Part shown: positions 15,452 to 27,757 of the stretch, one piece after another
How the letters are laid out: each line of letters opens with the position of its first letter
Position numbering within the stretch: position 1 is the stretch's first letter
Origin: Tessaracoccus flavescens
Lineage (GTDB): Bacteria > Actinomycetota > Actinomycetes > Propionibacteriales > Propionibacteriaceae
Direction: 5' to 3'
DNA length: 64,000 nucleotides
NCBI RefSeq assembly: GCF_001998865.1
Contig: NZ_CP019607.1
Span: forward strand, 3,286,001-3,350,000
Translations under genes and position numbers: made by a program
Notes under the pieces: generated by a model
Told to the model about the DNA's origin: nothing
What the model saw: the letters and a program-made list of their open reading frames with translations, nothing else
Databases searched by the model: none

Positions 15452-18400
15452 ATGACCAAGAGCGTCTTTCCGCATCGCGAGAAGGTGGGTCTCTACGACC
15501 CCGCCTACGAGCACGACGCCTGCGGTGTCGCATTCGTCGCCCAGCTCGACGGGGTGGCCCGCCACGACATCGTCGCGAAGGGCCTCGAGGCACTGCGCAA
15601 CCTCGACCACCGCGGTGCCACCGGCGCCGACGAGGCGGCAGGTGACGGCGCAGGCATCCTGATCCAGGTCCCCGACGCGTTCCTGCGCGCCGTCGTCGAC
15701 GCGAAGCTGCCGGATGCGGGCGAGTACGCCGTCGGGATGGCCTTCCTCCCCACCGACGACGCCGAGCGCGCACGCGTGAAGGAGCAGATCGCCGAGCTGG
15801 CGGAGGAGGCCGAACTCGACGTCCTCGCCTGGCGCGAGGTTCCGGTCGAGACCGGCACCCTCTCACCCATCTCGCTCGGCGCGATGCCCCGCTTCGAGCA
15901 CCTCATCGTCGCCGGCCGAAACGGCCAGTCGGGCATCGACCTCGACCGCTTCGCCTTCGTGCTACGCCGCCGCGCCCAACACGAGGCAGGCGTGTACTTC
16001 TCGTCGCTGTCGTCGCGCACCCTCGTCTACAAGGGCATGCTGACCACCGATCAGCTCGAGGAGGTATTCCCCGAACTGCACGACGAGCGGGTCGCCTCCG
16101 CGCTCGCGCTGGTGCACTCCCGCTTCTCGACCAACACCTTCCCGGCGTGGGAGCTGGCCCACCCGTACCGGATGATCGCGCACAACGGCGAGATCAACAC
16201 AGTCCGCGGAAACCGGAACTGGATGCGGGCCCGCGAGGCGCTGCTGACCTCGGACAAGTTCCCCGGCTCGCTGGAGAAGCTGTTCCCGATCTGCAGCCCG
16301 GACGGCTCCGACTCGGCCTCCTTCGACGAGGTGCTCGAACTGCTCCACCTCGGCGGCCGTTCCCTCCCGCACGCCGTGCTGATGATGATCCCCGAGGCGT
16401 GGGAGGGCCACGCCGAGATGGATCCGCGGCGCCGCGCCTTCTACGAGTTCCACTCCATGATCATGGAGCCGTGGGACGGCCCCGCCTGCATGACCTTCAC
16501 AGACGGCTCGATCATCGGCGCCTGCCTCGACCGCAACGGGCTGCGCCCCGGCCGCTACTGGGAGACCCGCGACGGGCTCGTCGTGTTCGCCTCCGAGGCG
16601 GGCGTGCTGCCCATCCCCGCCGACCAGATCGTGCGCAAGGGACGCCTCCAGCCCGGGCGCATGCTGCTGCTCGACCTCGAACAGCACCGCATCCTCTCCG
16701 ACGAGGACGTCAAGGGCGCGCTCGCCGCTGAGCGCCCGTACGAACAGTGGGTCTCCGAGCACAAGATCGAGCTCGACGAGCTGCCGAGCCGGGCGCACAT
16801 CGTCCACTCCCACAGCTCGGTCACCCGTCGCCAGCAGACCTTCGGCTACACCCACGAGGAGCTGCGCCTGCTCGTGGCGCCCATGGCCAACAGCGGGGCT
16901 GAGGCGATCGGCTCGATGGGCACCGACACCCCGATCGCGATCCTCTCGTCCCGGCCGCGGATGATCTTCGACTACTTCAAGCAGCTCTTCGCCCAGGTGA
17001 CCAACCCGCCGCTCGACGCGATCCGCGAGCAGCTCGTCACCAGCCTCACCGCGAAGATCGGCCCCGAGCGCAACCTGTTCGAGCCGAGCCCCGAGGCCGC
17101 CCGCATGATCACCATGAGCGGCCCCATCCTCGACTCCGAGCAGCTGGCCAAGATCGTGCGGCTCAGCGAGGGAAACGTCCCCGGCTTCAGCACCCACGTG
17201 GTCAAGGGCCTCTACAAGGTCGCAGGCGGTGGCCGCGCCCTCGCCGCGAAGATCGAGGAACTCTGCCAGGAGGTCTCCGCGGCCATCCGTGGGGGAGCCC
17301 GCGCGATCGTGCTGTCGGACCGGCACTCGACCGCGGTGCTCGCGCCCATCCCGTCGCTGCTGCTGACCGCCGCCATCCACCACCATCTGGTGCGCGAGAA
17401 GACCCGCACCCAGGTCGGCCTCGTGGTGGAGGCGGGAGATGTGCGCGAGGTGCACCACGTCGCGCTGCTGCTCGGCTACGGCGCGGCCGCGGTCAACCCG
17501 TACCTCGTCTTCGAGTCGGCCGAGGATCTCGCCCGCCGTGAGATGTACGTCGACGTCACCGCGGAGAAGGCCATCGCCAACGTCGCGAAGGCGTTCAACA
17601 AGGGCGTGCTGAAGGTCATGAGCAAGATGGGTGTCTCGACCGTCGCCTCCTACACCGGCGCCCAGATCTTCGAATGCGTCGGCCTCAGCCAGGACGTCGT
17701 CGATGCCTACTTCACCGGCACCTCGAGCCGGCTCGGCGGGCTCAGCCTCGACCAGCTCGCCGACGAGATCAAGGCGCGCCACTTCAACGCCTACCCGGCC
17801 GACGGCATCCCCCTCGCCCACCGCGACCTCCTCGTCGGCGGCGAGTACCAGTGGCGCCGCGAGGGCGAACCCCACCTGTTCGACCCGGAGACGGTGTTCC
17901 GCCTCCAGCACTCGACCCAGACCGGCGACTACGCGGCGTTCAAGAAGTACACGGCCCTCGTCGATGACAACTCGCGCCGGATCATGACGCTGCGCTCGCT
18001 GATGAAGTTCACCGACCGCGAGCCGATCAGCATCGATGAGGTGGAGCCAGCGAGCGAGATCGTCAAGCGCTTCTCCACGGGCGCCATGAGCTACGGCTCC
18101 ATCTCGATGGAGGCGCACCAGACGCTCGCCGTCGCCATGAACCGGATCGGCGGCAAGTCGAACACCGGTGAGGGCGGCGAGGACCCTGAGCGCCTGCACG
18201 ATCCCGAACGGCGCTCCGCGATCAAGCAGGTCGCCTCCGGCCGCTTCGGTGTCACTTCGGAGTACCTCACCTACGCCGACGACATCCAGATCAAGATGGC
18301 CCAGGGCGCCAAGCCCGGCGAGGGCGGCCAGCTGCCCGGCCCAAAGGTCTACCCGTGGGTGGCGCGGACCCGACACTCGACGCCCGGCGTCGGGCTGATC

Positions 18401-19970
18401 TCTCCGCCCCCGCACCACGACATCTACTCGATCGAGGATCTCAAGCAGCTGATCCACGACCTGAAGTGCGCCAACACCTCTGCGCGGGTGCACGTCAAGC
18501 TGGTCTCCGAGATCGGCGTCGGCACCGTCGCGGCTGGCGTCAGCAAGGCGAAGGCGGACGTCGTCCTGATCTCCGGGCATGACGGCGGAACGGGCGCAGC
18601 GCCGCTGACCTCCGTCAAGCACGCGGGGGCGCCGTGGGAGCTCGGGCTGGCCGAGACCCAGCAGACGCTGCTGCTCAACGGCCTGCGCGACCGCATCGTC
18701 GTCCAGTGCGACGGCCAGCTCAAGACCGGACGCGACGTCATGATCGCGGCGCTGCTGGGGGCCGAGGAGTTCGGTTTCGCCACGGCACCGTTGGTGGTGT
18801 CGGGCTGCGTCATGATGCGCGTGTGTCACAAGGACACCTGCCCGGTCGGCGTCGCCACCCAGAACCCGGAGCTCCGCGGGAAGTTCCACGGCGACCCGGA
18901 CCACGTCGTGAACTTCTTCATGTTCATCGCCGAGGAGGTGCGCGAGTGGCTGGCGAAGCTCGGCTTCCGCACCCTCGAGGAGGCGATCGGTCACGTCGAG
19001 CTGCTTGACGTGAGCGAGGCGGTCGGCCACTGGAAGACCCAGGGCCTCGACCTGGAGCCTGTGCTCACCCGGATCGACGTGCCTGAGGGCACTGCGCTGT
19101 TCCACACCACGAGCCAGGACCACGGCCTCGACAAGAAGCTCGACGTCGAACTCCTGCGCCTCGCCGAGCCCGCCCTCGCCCGTGGGGAACAGGTGCGACA
19201 CACGCTCGGCGTGCGCAACGTCGACCGCACCGTCGGGACGATGCTCGGCCACGAGGTCACGAAGGCGACCGACGGCAAGGGGCTGGAGCCCGGAACGATC
19301 GAGTTCACGCTCACCGGCACCGGAGGGCAGAGCTTCGGCGCGTTCCTGCCGCGCGGCGTCACGCTGCGTCTGGTCGGCGACTCGAACGACTACGTCGGAA
19401 AGGGCCTCTCGGGTGGACGGATCGTCGTCACGCCGAGCAACGACGCCGAGTTCGACCCGGCCACCCAGATCGTGGCGGGCAACGTGATCGGCTACGGAGC
19501 CACCTCCGGCCAATTGTTCCTGCGCGGGCAGGTCGGCGAGCGTTTCTGCGTGCGCAACTCGGGTGCGACCGCCGTCGTCGAGGGGGTCGGCGACCACGGC
19601 TGCGAGTACATGACCGGCGGTGAGGTGCTCGTCCTCGGCCCGACGGGCCGCAACTTCGCCGCCGGCATGTCCGGGGGCGTCGCCTGGGTCCTCGACCTGA
19701 ACCCGCTGCGCCTCAACAACGAGCTCGCCGACCCGGTCGAGCTGCAGGCCGGCGACTACTCGCGGATCCGTGAGCTGCTGACCGAACACCGCGACGAGAC
19801 CGGCTCGCTGATCGCCGAGACTCTTCTGCAGTTGGGCGACGAGGAGCTCGGCCGCCGCTTCACGAAGGTCCTGCCACGCGACTACGCCCGCGTGATGGCC
19901 GTCAAGGAGATGTCCATCGCCGACGGCCTGGACGAGAACGAAACCACCAAGCTGATGATGGAGGCCGCTC

Positions 19971-19978
<8 letters not shown>
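15452..19978 (+). CDS. gltB: Glutamate synthase large (alpha) subunit
   Basis: The 1508-residue subunit makes glutamate from glutamine and 2-oxoglutarate. The N-terminal glutaminase domain has its nucleophile at Cys24 in [13 protein letters not shown], so the first 23 residues are a propeptide to be removed. The central and FMN-binding synthase domains include [34 protein letters not shown] and the iron-sulfur cysteines in [15 protein letters not shown]. The C-terminal beta-helix contains [21 protein letters not shown]. The ATG at 15452 follows AGAGGAGGTCC; the open frame extends upstream but is not conserved. The gene overlaps gltD by eight bases. Confidence 0.97.
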
Positions 19979-21437
<1,459 letters not shown>

Positions 21438-21449
21438 GGTCCGGCCGTG

Positions 21450-21486
21450 CCGCCCGCCCGTCCGCGTGACGGGCGGGCGGTTTCGT
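21450..21486 (+). terminator. Strong terminator after gltD
   Basis: CCGCCCGCCCGT (21450-21461) pairs perfectly with ACGGGCGGGCGG (21469-21480) around a seven-base loop, and TTTCGT follows. This is the clearest intrinsic terminator in the window. Confidence 0.9.
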
Positions 21487-21565
21487 CCCGTACGGGGCGG
21501 CGTCACGACGGCGACCGGCACCGGTATCGTTGCCGCCGCCAGTCATCCGACGAAGGGACCAAACC

Positions 21566-22045
21566 GTGCGCATCGCCATTGCCTCCGACCACGCAGCCAT
21601 CGAGTTCCGCCGCGAGCTCGCAGAGGCCGTCCGCGGACTCGGGCACGAGGTGATCGACTTCGGCACCGACGATCCGACGAAGGCCGACTACCCCTACTTC
21701 GGGAAGCTGGTCGCCGAGCGCGTCGCGGCGGGGGAGTTCGACCGCGGCATCGCGCTGTGCGGCTCCGGCATCGGGATCTCCATCGCCGCGAACAAGGTCG
21801 AGGGGATCCGCTGCGTCGTGTGCTCGGAGCCTTACTCGGCCGTCCTGTCACGCCAACACAATGACTCCAACGTGCTCGCCATGGGGGCGCGGGTGATCGG
21901 GGTCGAAATGGGAAAGATGATCGCCCGCATGTGGCTCGAGGCCGAGTTTGAGGGCGGAAGGCACCAGCGCCGCGTCAACCAGCTCGACGCCATCGCCCGC
22001 GGCATCGAGATCGAGGACCAGGTCGACCCGGGCAGCACCTGCTGA
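21566..22045 (+). CDS. rpiB: Ribose-5-phosphate isomerase B
   Basis: The 159-residue enzyme interconverts ribose 5-phosphate and ribulose 5-phosphate in the pentose phosphate pathway. RIAIASDHAAIEFRRELAEA is the typical N-terminus. GIALCGSGIGISIAANK contains the catalytic cysteine, and SRQHNDSNVLAMGARVIG contains a conserved histidine. Its length and motifs fit RpiB/LacA. I chose the GTG at 21566, because the family begins MRIAIASDHAA and the further residues upstream are not conserved. It stands alone between the gltD terminator and the dnaE promoter. Confidence 0.93.
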   Translation: MRIAIASDHAAIEFRRELAEAVRGLGHEVIDFGTDDPTKADYPYFGKLVAERVAAGEFDRGIALCGSGIGISIAANKVEGIRCVVCSEPYSAVLSRQHNDSNVLAMGARVIGVEMGKMIARMWLEAEFEGGRHQRRVNQLDAIARGIEIEDQVDPGSTC

Positions 22046-22222
22046 GTCAGGCCGCGCCGAGGCGAAGCCGCCGCTGCAGGTCCCTGATCCGCCCGGTCAG
22101 CGACGGTTCGTGGCGGTCCAGGTGATCGCGGCGGTGATGTGAGCAGCTCTGGCCGAGGTCTCAGCCTCGTCGGCTGGCGGCGTGTCACGCCGGTATGCGG
22201 CCGGGCCGCCGGAGTGCCATCC

Positions 22223-22250
22223 TTGGAACGTCGGTCCGGCTGGGTAAGCT
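22223..22250 (+). promoter_or_regulatory. dnaE promoter
   Basis: TTGGAA (22223-22228) and TAAGCT (22245-22250) are 16 bases apart. The leader is then about 25 bases with AGGAGG at 22271-22276, well placed before the TTG start of dnaE at 22283. Confidence 0.55.
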
Positions 22251-22282
22251 AGGCCGGCGTCGCCGGTCGTAGGAGGAACAAG

Positions 22283-25200
22283 TTGTCCGCATCGTTCGTG
22301 CACCTGCACACCCACACCGAGTTCTCGATGTTGGACGGTGCCGCGCGAATCAAGGACCTGTTCCAGGGCGCCGAGAAGATGGGGATGCCCGCGCTGGCCG
22401 TCACCGACCACGGCAACCTCTACGGCGCCTACGAGTTCTACAAGGCGAGCAAGAGCTTCGACGTCAAGCCCATCATCGGGCTCGAGGCGTACCTCACACC
22501 GCGCACCCACCGCTCGGAGCGCAAGCGCGTCCAGTTCGGCGACGGCACCGGCGACGACGTCGCGTCCAAGGGCGCCTACACCCACATGACGATGTGGGCT
22601 GCGAACCCGGCGGGCATGCACAATCTCTTCCGGCTGAGCACCAGGTCCTCGCTCGAGGGCTTCTTCTACAAGCCGCGAGCCGACAGGGAACTGCTCAACG
22701 AGTACGGCAAGGGCATCATCGCCACCACCGGCTGTCCCTCCGGCGAGGTGCAGACCTTCCTGCGGCTCGGGCAGTACGACAACGCCATCGCCGCCGCAGC
22801 CGAGTTCCGCGACATCTTCGGCGAGGGCAACTTCTTCGTCGAGCTGATGGACCACGGCCTCGACATCGAGACGCGCGTGCGCAAGGACCTGCTGAAGCTG
22901 GCGAATGACCTGAGCCTGCCGCTCGTGGCGACCAACGACCTGCACTACGTGCACGCAGACGACGCCGACGCGCATGACACGCTGCTGTGCGTCTCGTCCG
23001 GGTCCCGCAAGGCGCAGACCGACCGGTTCAAGTTCGACGGCAACGGCTACTACCTGAAGTCGCCCGAGGAGATGCGTTCCCTCTTCCGGGAGCTGCCCGA
23101 GGCCTGCGACAACACGCTGGCCATCGCGGAGCGGATCGAGACGGTCTTCGACGAGGGCATCGGCACCTACATGCCACGCTTCGACGTCCCGGACGGCGAG
23201 ACGGAGGACTCCTGGTTCCGCAAGGAGGTCGAGCGCGGGCTCGACTTCCGCTACCCCGACGGGTACGGCCAGGAGGTGCGTGACCGCGCCGAGTTCGAGA
23301 TGGGCATCATCATCCAGATGGGCTTCTCGGGCTACTTCCTCGTCGTGTCCGACTTCATCAACTGGGCGAAGCAGAACGGCGTGAAGGTCGGGCCGGGTCG
23401 AGGCTCCGGCGCGGGCTCGATGTGCGCCTACGCGATGCGCATCACCGACCTCGATCCGATCGAACACGGCCTGATCTTCGAGCGCTTCCTCAACCCCGAG
23501 CGCGTCTCCATGCCCGACTTCGACATCGACTTCGACGACCGCCGCCGCGGCGAGGTGATCCAGTACGTCACCGAGAAGTACGGCTCCGAGTACGTGGCCC
23601 AGATCATCACCTACGGCTCCATCAAGGCGAAGGCAGCCGTCAAGGACTCCGCCCGCGTGCTCGACATGCCGTTCGCGATCGGCGAGCAGATCTCCAAGGC
23701 CATGCCGCCAGACGTGATGGGCAAGGGCGTGCCCCTCGGTGACCTGTTCAACGAGGAACACAAGCGCTATGCGGAGGGTGCGGAGTTCCGCGAGCTCTAC
23801 CAGTCATCGCCCGATGTGCGCACCGTCGTCGACACCGCGCGCGGTATCGAAGGCCTCAAGCGACAGTGGGGCGTCCACGCGGCAGGCGTGATCATGAGCC
23901 GCGCCCCCCTGATCGACATCGTGCCGCTGATGAAGCGCGAGGCGGACGGCGCCATCATCACCCAGTTCGACTACCCGGGCTGCGAGAGCCTCGGGCTGAT
24001 CAAGATGGACTTCCTCGGCCTCCGAAACCTGACGGTCATCGCCGATGCGCTGAACAACATCTCGCTCAACCAGAACGTCGACGTCGACCTCGAGACCCTC
24101 ACCCTGGACGACCCGAAGACCTTCGACCTGCTGCAGCGTGGAGACACCCTCGGCGTGTTCCAGCTCGACGGCGGGCCCATGCGTTCGCTGCTTCGCTCCA
24201 TGCAGCCAGACTGCTTCGACGACATCTCGGCCGTCGGCGCGCTCTACCGGCCTGGCCCGATGGGCGCCGACTCGCACAACAAGTACGCCCGCCGCAAGAC
24301 GGGCCGCGAGCCGGTCGAGCCGATCCATCCCGAGCTCGCGGAGGCACTGGAGCCCATCCTCGGCGAGACCTACGGCCTGATCGTGTACCAGGAGCAGGTC
24401 ATGGCCATCGCCCAGCACCTGGCCGGCTACACGCTCGGTGGCGCCGACATGCTGCGCCGCGCCATGGGCAAGAAGAAGAAGGCCGAGCTGGACGCCCAGT
24501 ACGAGATCTTCTCCGGCGGCATGATCGAGCGCGGCTATTCCAAGGCCGCGATCAAGACGCTCTGGGACATCCTGCTCCCGTTCTCCGACTACGCGTTCAA
24601 CAAGGCCCACTCGGCCGCCTACGGTGTCATCTCCTACTGGACGGCGTGGCTCAAGGCCAACTATCCGGTCGAGTACATGGCGGCCCTCCTGCAGTCGGTG
24701 CGCGACGACAAGGACAAGTCCGCGCTCTACCTCGCCGAGTGCCGCCACATGGGCATCGAGGTGCTGCCCCCGGACGTGAACTCCTCGGAGGTCATGTTCA
24801 CCCCGGTCGGCGACCACATCCGCTTCGGCCTCGGTGCGGTGCGCAACGTGGGCGACAAGGTCGTCACGGCCTGGATCGAGGAGCGCAACAAGGTCGGCCC
24901 CGCGACCGACTTCTACGACTTCCTCGACAAGGCGCCGCTGCTGATGTGCAACAAGCGCGTCGTCGAGTCGCTGATCAAGTCGGGCGCCTTCGACGAGCTG
25001 AACCACACCCGCCGCTCCCTGATGGGGATCTTCGAGAACGCCGTCGACTCCATCATCGACCTCAAGCGCAACGCGGAGAACGGCCAGGACGGCTTCGACT
25101 TCGGCTTCGACATGGGAGACGAGGAGGAGTCGGCCTCGTCCATGCACGGCACCGTCCCCGAGGTGGACGAGTGGGACAGGCGCACGAAGCTCGCCTTCGA

Positions 25201-25822
25201 GCGCGAGATGCTCGGCCTCTACGTCTCCGACCATCCGCTCAACGGTCTCGAGCACGTGCTCCAGTCCAACGGAGACCGGTCCATCGCCTCGGCGGTGGCC
25301 GAGGACGGCTACCGCGGCCCCGCCAAGCTGTGCGGCCTGATCACCGCCGTGAACCGTCGTGTGAACAAGGCCGGAAACATCTGGGCGCAGGTCGTGCTCG
25401 AGGACCTGACCAACTCCATCGAGGTGACGGTGTTCCCGCGGGTCTACGACCAGGTCGCCCAGCACCTCGCGCCGGACACGATCGTCTCGGTCGACGGCAT
25501 CGTCGAGTCCGGTGAGGACCGCGGCCGGGTCAGGGCACAGGGGATCACGGTCCCGCACACCAGCGCGGAGGGCAGCATCGGCCCGCTGGCCCTCACGCTG
25601 CCTGCGGTGCGCTGCACGCCGGGTGTGGTCGGGGAGCTCAAGCGGATCCTTGCGCAGTATCCCGGGGCAGCCGAGGTGCACCTGAACCTCCGAACGGGCG
25701 ACCAGGTCAAGACCTTCCGGCTCGGTGACGGCTTCCGGGTCGAACTCACCTCTGCCCTCTTCGCCGACCTCAAGGCCGTGCTCGGCCCCTCGTCGGTCGG
25801 CCTGGAACGGGAACCGGCATGA
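22283..25822 (+). CDS. dnaE: DNA polymerase III alpha subunit (DnaE1)
   Basis: The 1179-residue replicative polymerase starts with a PHP domain (VHLHTHTEFSMLDGAARI and VTDHGNLYGAYEF) that keeps the metal-binding histidines expected for proofreading in actinobacterial DnaE1. The catalytic aspartates lie in MPDFDIDFDDRRRGEV, and the palm continues through GRGSGAGSMCAYAMRITD. A helix-hairpin-helix region (near residue 900) and an OB-fold (KLCGLITAVNRRVNKAGN) follow. The start is TTG, fixed by a strong AGGAGG site and by MSASFVHLHTHTEFS. The stop overlaps the next gene by four bases. Confidence 0.97.
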   Translation: MSASFVHLHTHTEFSMLDGAARIKDLFQGAEKMGMPALAVTDHGNLYGAYEFYKASKSFDVKPIIGLEAYLTPRTHRSERKRVQFGDGTGDDVASKGAYTHMTMWAANPAGMHNLFRLSTRSSLEGFFYKPRADRELLNEYGKGIIATTGCPSGEVQTFLRLGQYDNAIAAAAEFRDIFGEGNFFVELMDHGLDIETRVRKDLLKLANDLSLPLVATNDLHYVHADDADAHDTLLCVSSGSRKAQTDRFKFDGNGYYLKSPEEMRSLFRELPEACDNTLAIAERIETVFDEGIGTYMPRFDVPDGETEDSWFRKEVERGLDFRYPDGYGQEVRDRAEFEMGIIIQMGFSGYFLVVSDFINWAKQNGVKVGPGRGSGAGSMCAYAMRITDLDPIEHGLIFERFLNPERVSMPDFDIDFDDRRRGEVIQYVTEKYGSEYVAQIITYGSIKAKAAVKDSARVLDMPFAIGEQISKAMPPDVMGKGVPLGDLFNEEHKRYAEGAEFRELYQSSPDVRTVVDTARGIEGLKRQWGVHAAGVIMSRAPLIDIVPLMKREADGAIITQFDYPGCESLGLIKMDFLGLRNLTVIADALNNISLNQNVDVDLETLTLDDPKTFDLLQRGDTLGVFQLDGGPMRSLLRSMQPDCFDDISAVGALYRPGPMGADSHNKYARRKTGREPVEPIHPELAEALEPILGETYGLIVYQEQVMAIAQHLAGYTLGGADMLRRAMGKKKKAELDAQYEIFSGGMIERGYSKAAIKTLWDILLPFSDYAFNKAHSAAYGVISYWTAWLKANYPVEYMAALLQSVRDDKDKSALYLAECRHMGIEVLPPDVNSSEVMFTPVGDHIRFGLGAVRNVGDKVVTAWIEERNKVGPATDFYDFLDKAPLLMCNKRVVESLIKSGAFDELNHTRRSLMGIFENAVDSIIDLKRNAENGQDGFDFGFDMGDEEESASSMHGTVPEVDEWDRRTKLAFEREMLGLYVSDHPLNGLEHVLQSNGDRSIASAVAEDGYRGPAKLCGLITAVNRRVNKAGNIWAQVVLEDLTNSIEVTVFPRVYDQVAQHLAPDTIVSVDGIVESGEDRGRVRAQGITVPHTSAEGSIGPLALTLPAVRCTPGVVGELKRILAQYPGAAEVHLNLRTGDQVKTFRLGDGFRVELTSALFADLKAVLGPSSVGLEREPA

Positions 25823-26388
25823 GTGGGCCGGCGCTCGCTCCGGCGCCGCACGGCCAGCTCGCCGAGCTGTGGGGCCGCACCCTGTGGCGCGTGGTCGTCT
25901 TCACCGCCGCGTGCATCCTCACCGGAGCGATCGGCGCGCTGATCTGGGCCGAGGTCACCCCGCTTTCGGAGTACACCGTCGAGAAGGACCTCTCGGCCTC
26001 GATGACGGAACGGGCGCTCGCAGGCATCGTCGCTCCCGACGCCACCTTCGCGCTGATCACCGGCGTGATCGGACTGCTGGTCGGGATAGCCGGCTGGTTC
26101 GTGCTGTACAGGCGAGGCTGGGTCGTCACGGTCGTGCCCATCATCGCGGCACTCTTCGCCTCCCTGATGGCCTGGCGGCTCGGCACCATCGTGGGCGTCA
26201 CAGGCTTCGCGGACCGGATCGCAGCAGCCTCGCCCGGTGACGTGGTCCAGGTGGACCTCGAGCTGCGCTCCCTCTCGGCGCTGCTGATCGGTCCCTTCGC
26301 CGCGATCACCCCGATCATGCTGCTGGCGGCCTTCTGGCCCGAGCCGCGCGAGGAGGGCATCGAGTTGGAGAGCATTGCGGCCGTCTAG
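25819..26388 (+). CDS. Four-helix membrane protein downstream of dnaE
   Basis: This 189-residue protein has four hydrophobic helices (about residues 25-47, 78-95, 105-125 and 155-175). A soluble loop between the first two includes SEYTVEKDLSASMTERAL. No enzyme motif is visible. The layout resembles short actinobacterial membrane proteins of the DUF2567 type, but I cannot place it firmly. It overlaps the dnaE stop (ATGA), so it is cotranslated with the polymerase subunit. A terminator hairpin follows. Confidence 0.75.
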   Translation: MSGPALAPAPHGQLAELWGRTLWRVVVFTAACILTGAIGALIWAEVTPLSEYTVEKDLSASMTERALAGIVAPDATFALITGVIGLLVGIAGWFVLYRRGWVVTVVPIIAALFASLMAWRLGTIVGVTGFADRIAAASPGDVVQVDLELRSLSALLIGPFAAITPIMLLAAFWPEPREEGIELESIAAV

Positions 26389-26415
26389 CACCACCATCTG
26401 GGACGGCGGATGACC

Positions 26416-26437
26416 GACGGGCCTTCGCAGGCCCGTC
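26416..26437 (+). terminator. Terminator between dnaE unit and hisD
   Basis: GACGGGCC (26416-26423) and GGCCCGTC (26430-26437) form a perfect eight-base stem around TTCGCA. It ends five bases before the -10 box of hisD. Confidence 0.75.
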
Positions 26438-26442
26438 CACAC

Positions 26443-26448
26443 TAGAAT
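26443..26448 (+). promoter_or_regulatory. -10 box TAGAAT of the his operon (leaderless)
   Basis: TAGAAT is followed by seven bases and the GTG start of hisD. It is the best-matching -10 in the window. The terminator hairpin just upstream overlaps the spacer and -35 region. Confidence 0.65.
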
Positions 26449-26455
26449 CTGGTCC

Positions 26456-27757
26456 GTGCTCCGATCTCTCGACTTCACCGATGCCAACGGCTCGTACCGC
26501 TTCCGCCTTCCGCGGGGCCAGTTCGACGTGGATGCGGCCCTTGACGTGGTCCGCCCCATCGTCGCCGACGTCGCCCATCGCGGTGAGGTCGCGATCAAGG
26601 AGTACTCCGAGCGCTTCGACGGCGTGATCCCCGAGGCGGTCCGGGTGCCGGCCACCGAACTGAAGAAGGCAGCCGACGAGCTGGCCCCGGAACTGGCGGA
26701 GGCGTTCGCCGAGTCGATCCGCCGCCGCCGCGAGGTCGCGACCGAACTCGAGGTGGACACCAATCCCGCGCCTGCCCTGCTGGCCGACGGCGCCCGCGTC
26801 GGCCTGCGCAACGTCCCGGTCGCCCGCGTCGGGCTGTACGTCCCCGGCGGTCTCGCCCCTCTGGCCTCCAGCGTGATCATGAACGTGGTCCCCGCCCAGG
26901 TCGCCGGGGTGCCTTCGATCGCCATCGCCTCGCCTCCCCAGCGTGAGTTCGGCGGGTTGCCGCACCCAAGCATCCTGGCGCTGTGCCACCTGCTCGGCGT
27001 GGACGAGGTCTACGCCGTCGGCGGCGCCCAGGCGATCGCCATGTTCGCCTACGGTGTCGAGGGGCTCTGCGAGACTGTCTCGCTGATCACCGGCCCGGGC
27101 AACATCTACGTCGTCGCGGCGAAGCGCCTTGTACGCGGCGTGGTCGGCATCGACTCGGAGGCGGGCCCGACGGAGATCGCCATCGTCGCCGATGACACCG
27201 CGAACCCGGCGTTCGTCGCAGCCGACCTGATCTCCCAGGCGGAGCACGACCCGATGGCCGCCTCCGTGCTGATCACAGCGTCGTCCGCCCTCGCCGATGC
27301 CGTGCGCGCCGAGCTCGAACGACAGGTCGCCGACGCACCGCACGCTGAGCGGATCCGCACGGCGCTCGGCGGCGAGCAGTCGGCCGTCGTGCTGGTGCGC
27401 GACCTCGACCAGGCCATCGACGTCGCCGACGCCTACGCCGCCGAGCACCTGGAGATCCAGACCGCCGACGCCGAGCAGGTGGCCGCGCGCATCCGCAACG
27501 CCGGAGCGATCTTCGTCGGCGCCTACTCGCCCGTCTCGCTCGGCGACTACTCCGCCGGCTCAACCCACGTGCTCCCCACCGCGGGTGCCGGGGCCCACTC
27601 GTCCGGCCTGACGGTGCGCTCCTTCGTGCGCACCGTGCACGTGATCAACTACGACGAGGCGGCCCTGATGCAGATCGCCGACGGCGTGGAGCGCTTCGCC
27701 CTCGCCGAGGACCTGCCGGGCCACGCCGCCGCCGTCACGGTGCGGAGGCGCTCGTGA
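26456..27757 (+). CDS. hisD: Histidinol dehydrogenase
   Basis: The 433-residue zinc enzyme carries out the last two oxidations of histidine synthesis with NAD. Family segments are present: [71 protein letters not shown], and the metal and catalytic residues in [13 protein letters not shown]. The C-terminal arm includes [20 protein letters not shown]. The GTG start is supported by TAGAAT seven bases before it. It heads hisD-hisC-hisB-hisH with overlaps at each junction. Confidence 0.97.
   Translation: MLRSLDFTDANGSYRFRLPRGQFDVDAALDVVRPIVADVAHRGEVAIKEYSERFDGVIPEAVRVPATELKKAADELAPELAEAFAESIRRRREVATELEVDTNPAPALLADGARVGLRNVPVARVGLYVPGGLAPLASSVIMNVVPAQVAGVPSIAIASPPQREFGGLPHPSILALCHLLGVDEVYAVGGAQAIAMFAYGVEGLCETVSLITGPGNIYVVAAKRLVRGVVGIDSEAGPTEIAIVADDTANPAFVAADLISQAEHDPMAASVLITASSALADAVRAELERQVADAPHAERIRTALGGEQSAVVLVRDLDQAIDVADAYAAEHLEIQTADAEQVAARIRNAGAIFVGAYSPVSLGDYSAGSTHVLPTAGAGAHSSGLTVRSFVRTVHVINYDEAALMQIADGVERFALAEDLPGHAAAVTVRRRS

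Noticed and set aside
22046..22150. A minus-strand stretch encoding SLTGRIRDLQRRLRLGAA before a stop
   Set aside because: The frame has only about 34 codons after an upstream stop and no start codon, so there is not enough to call a gene.
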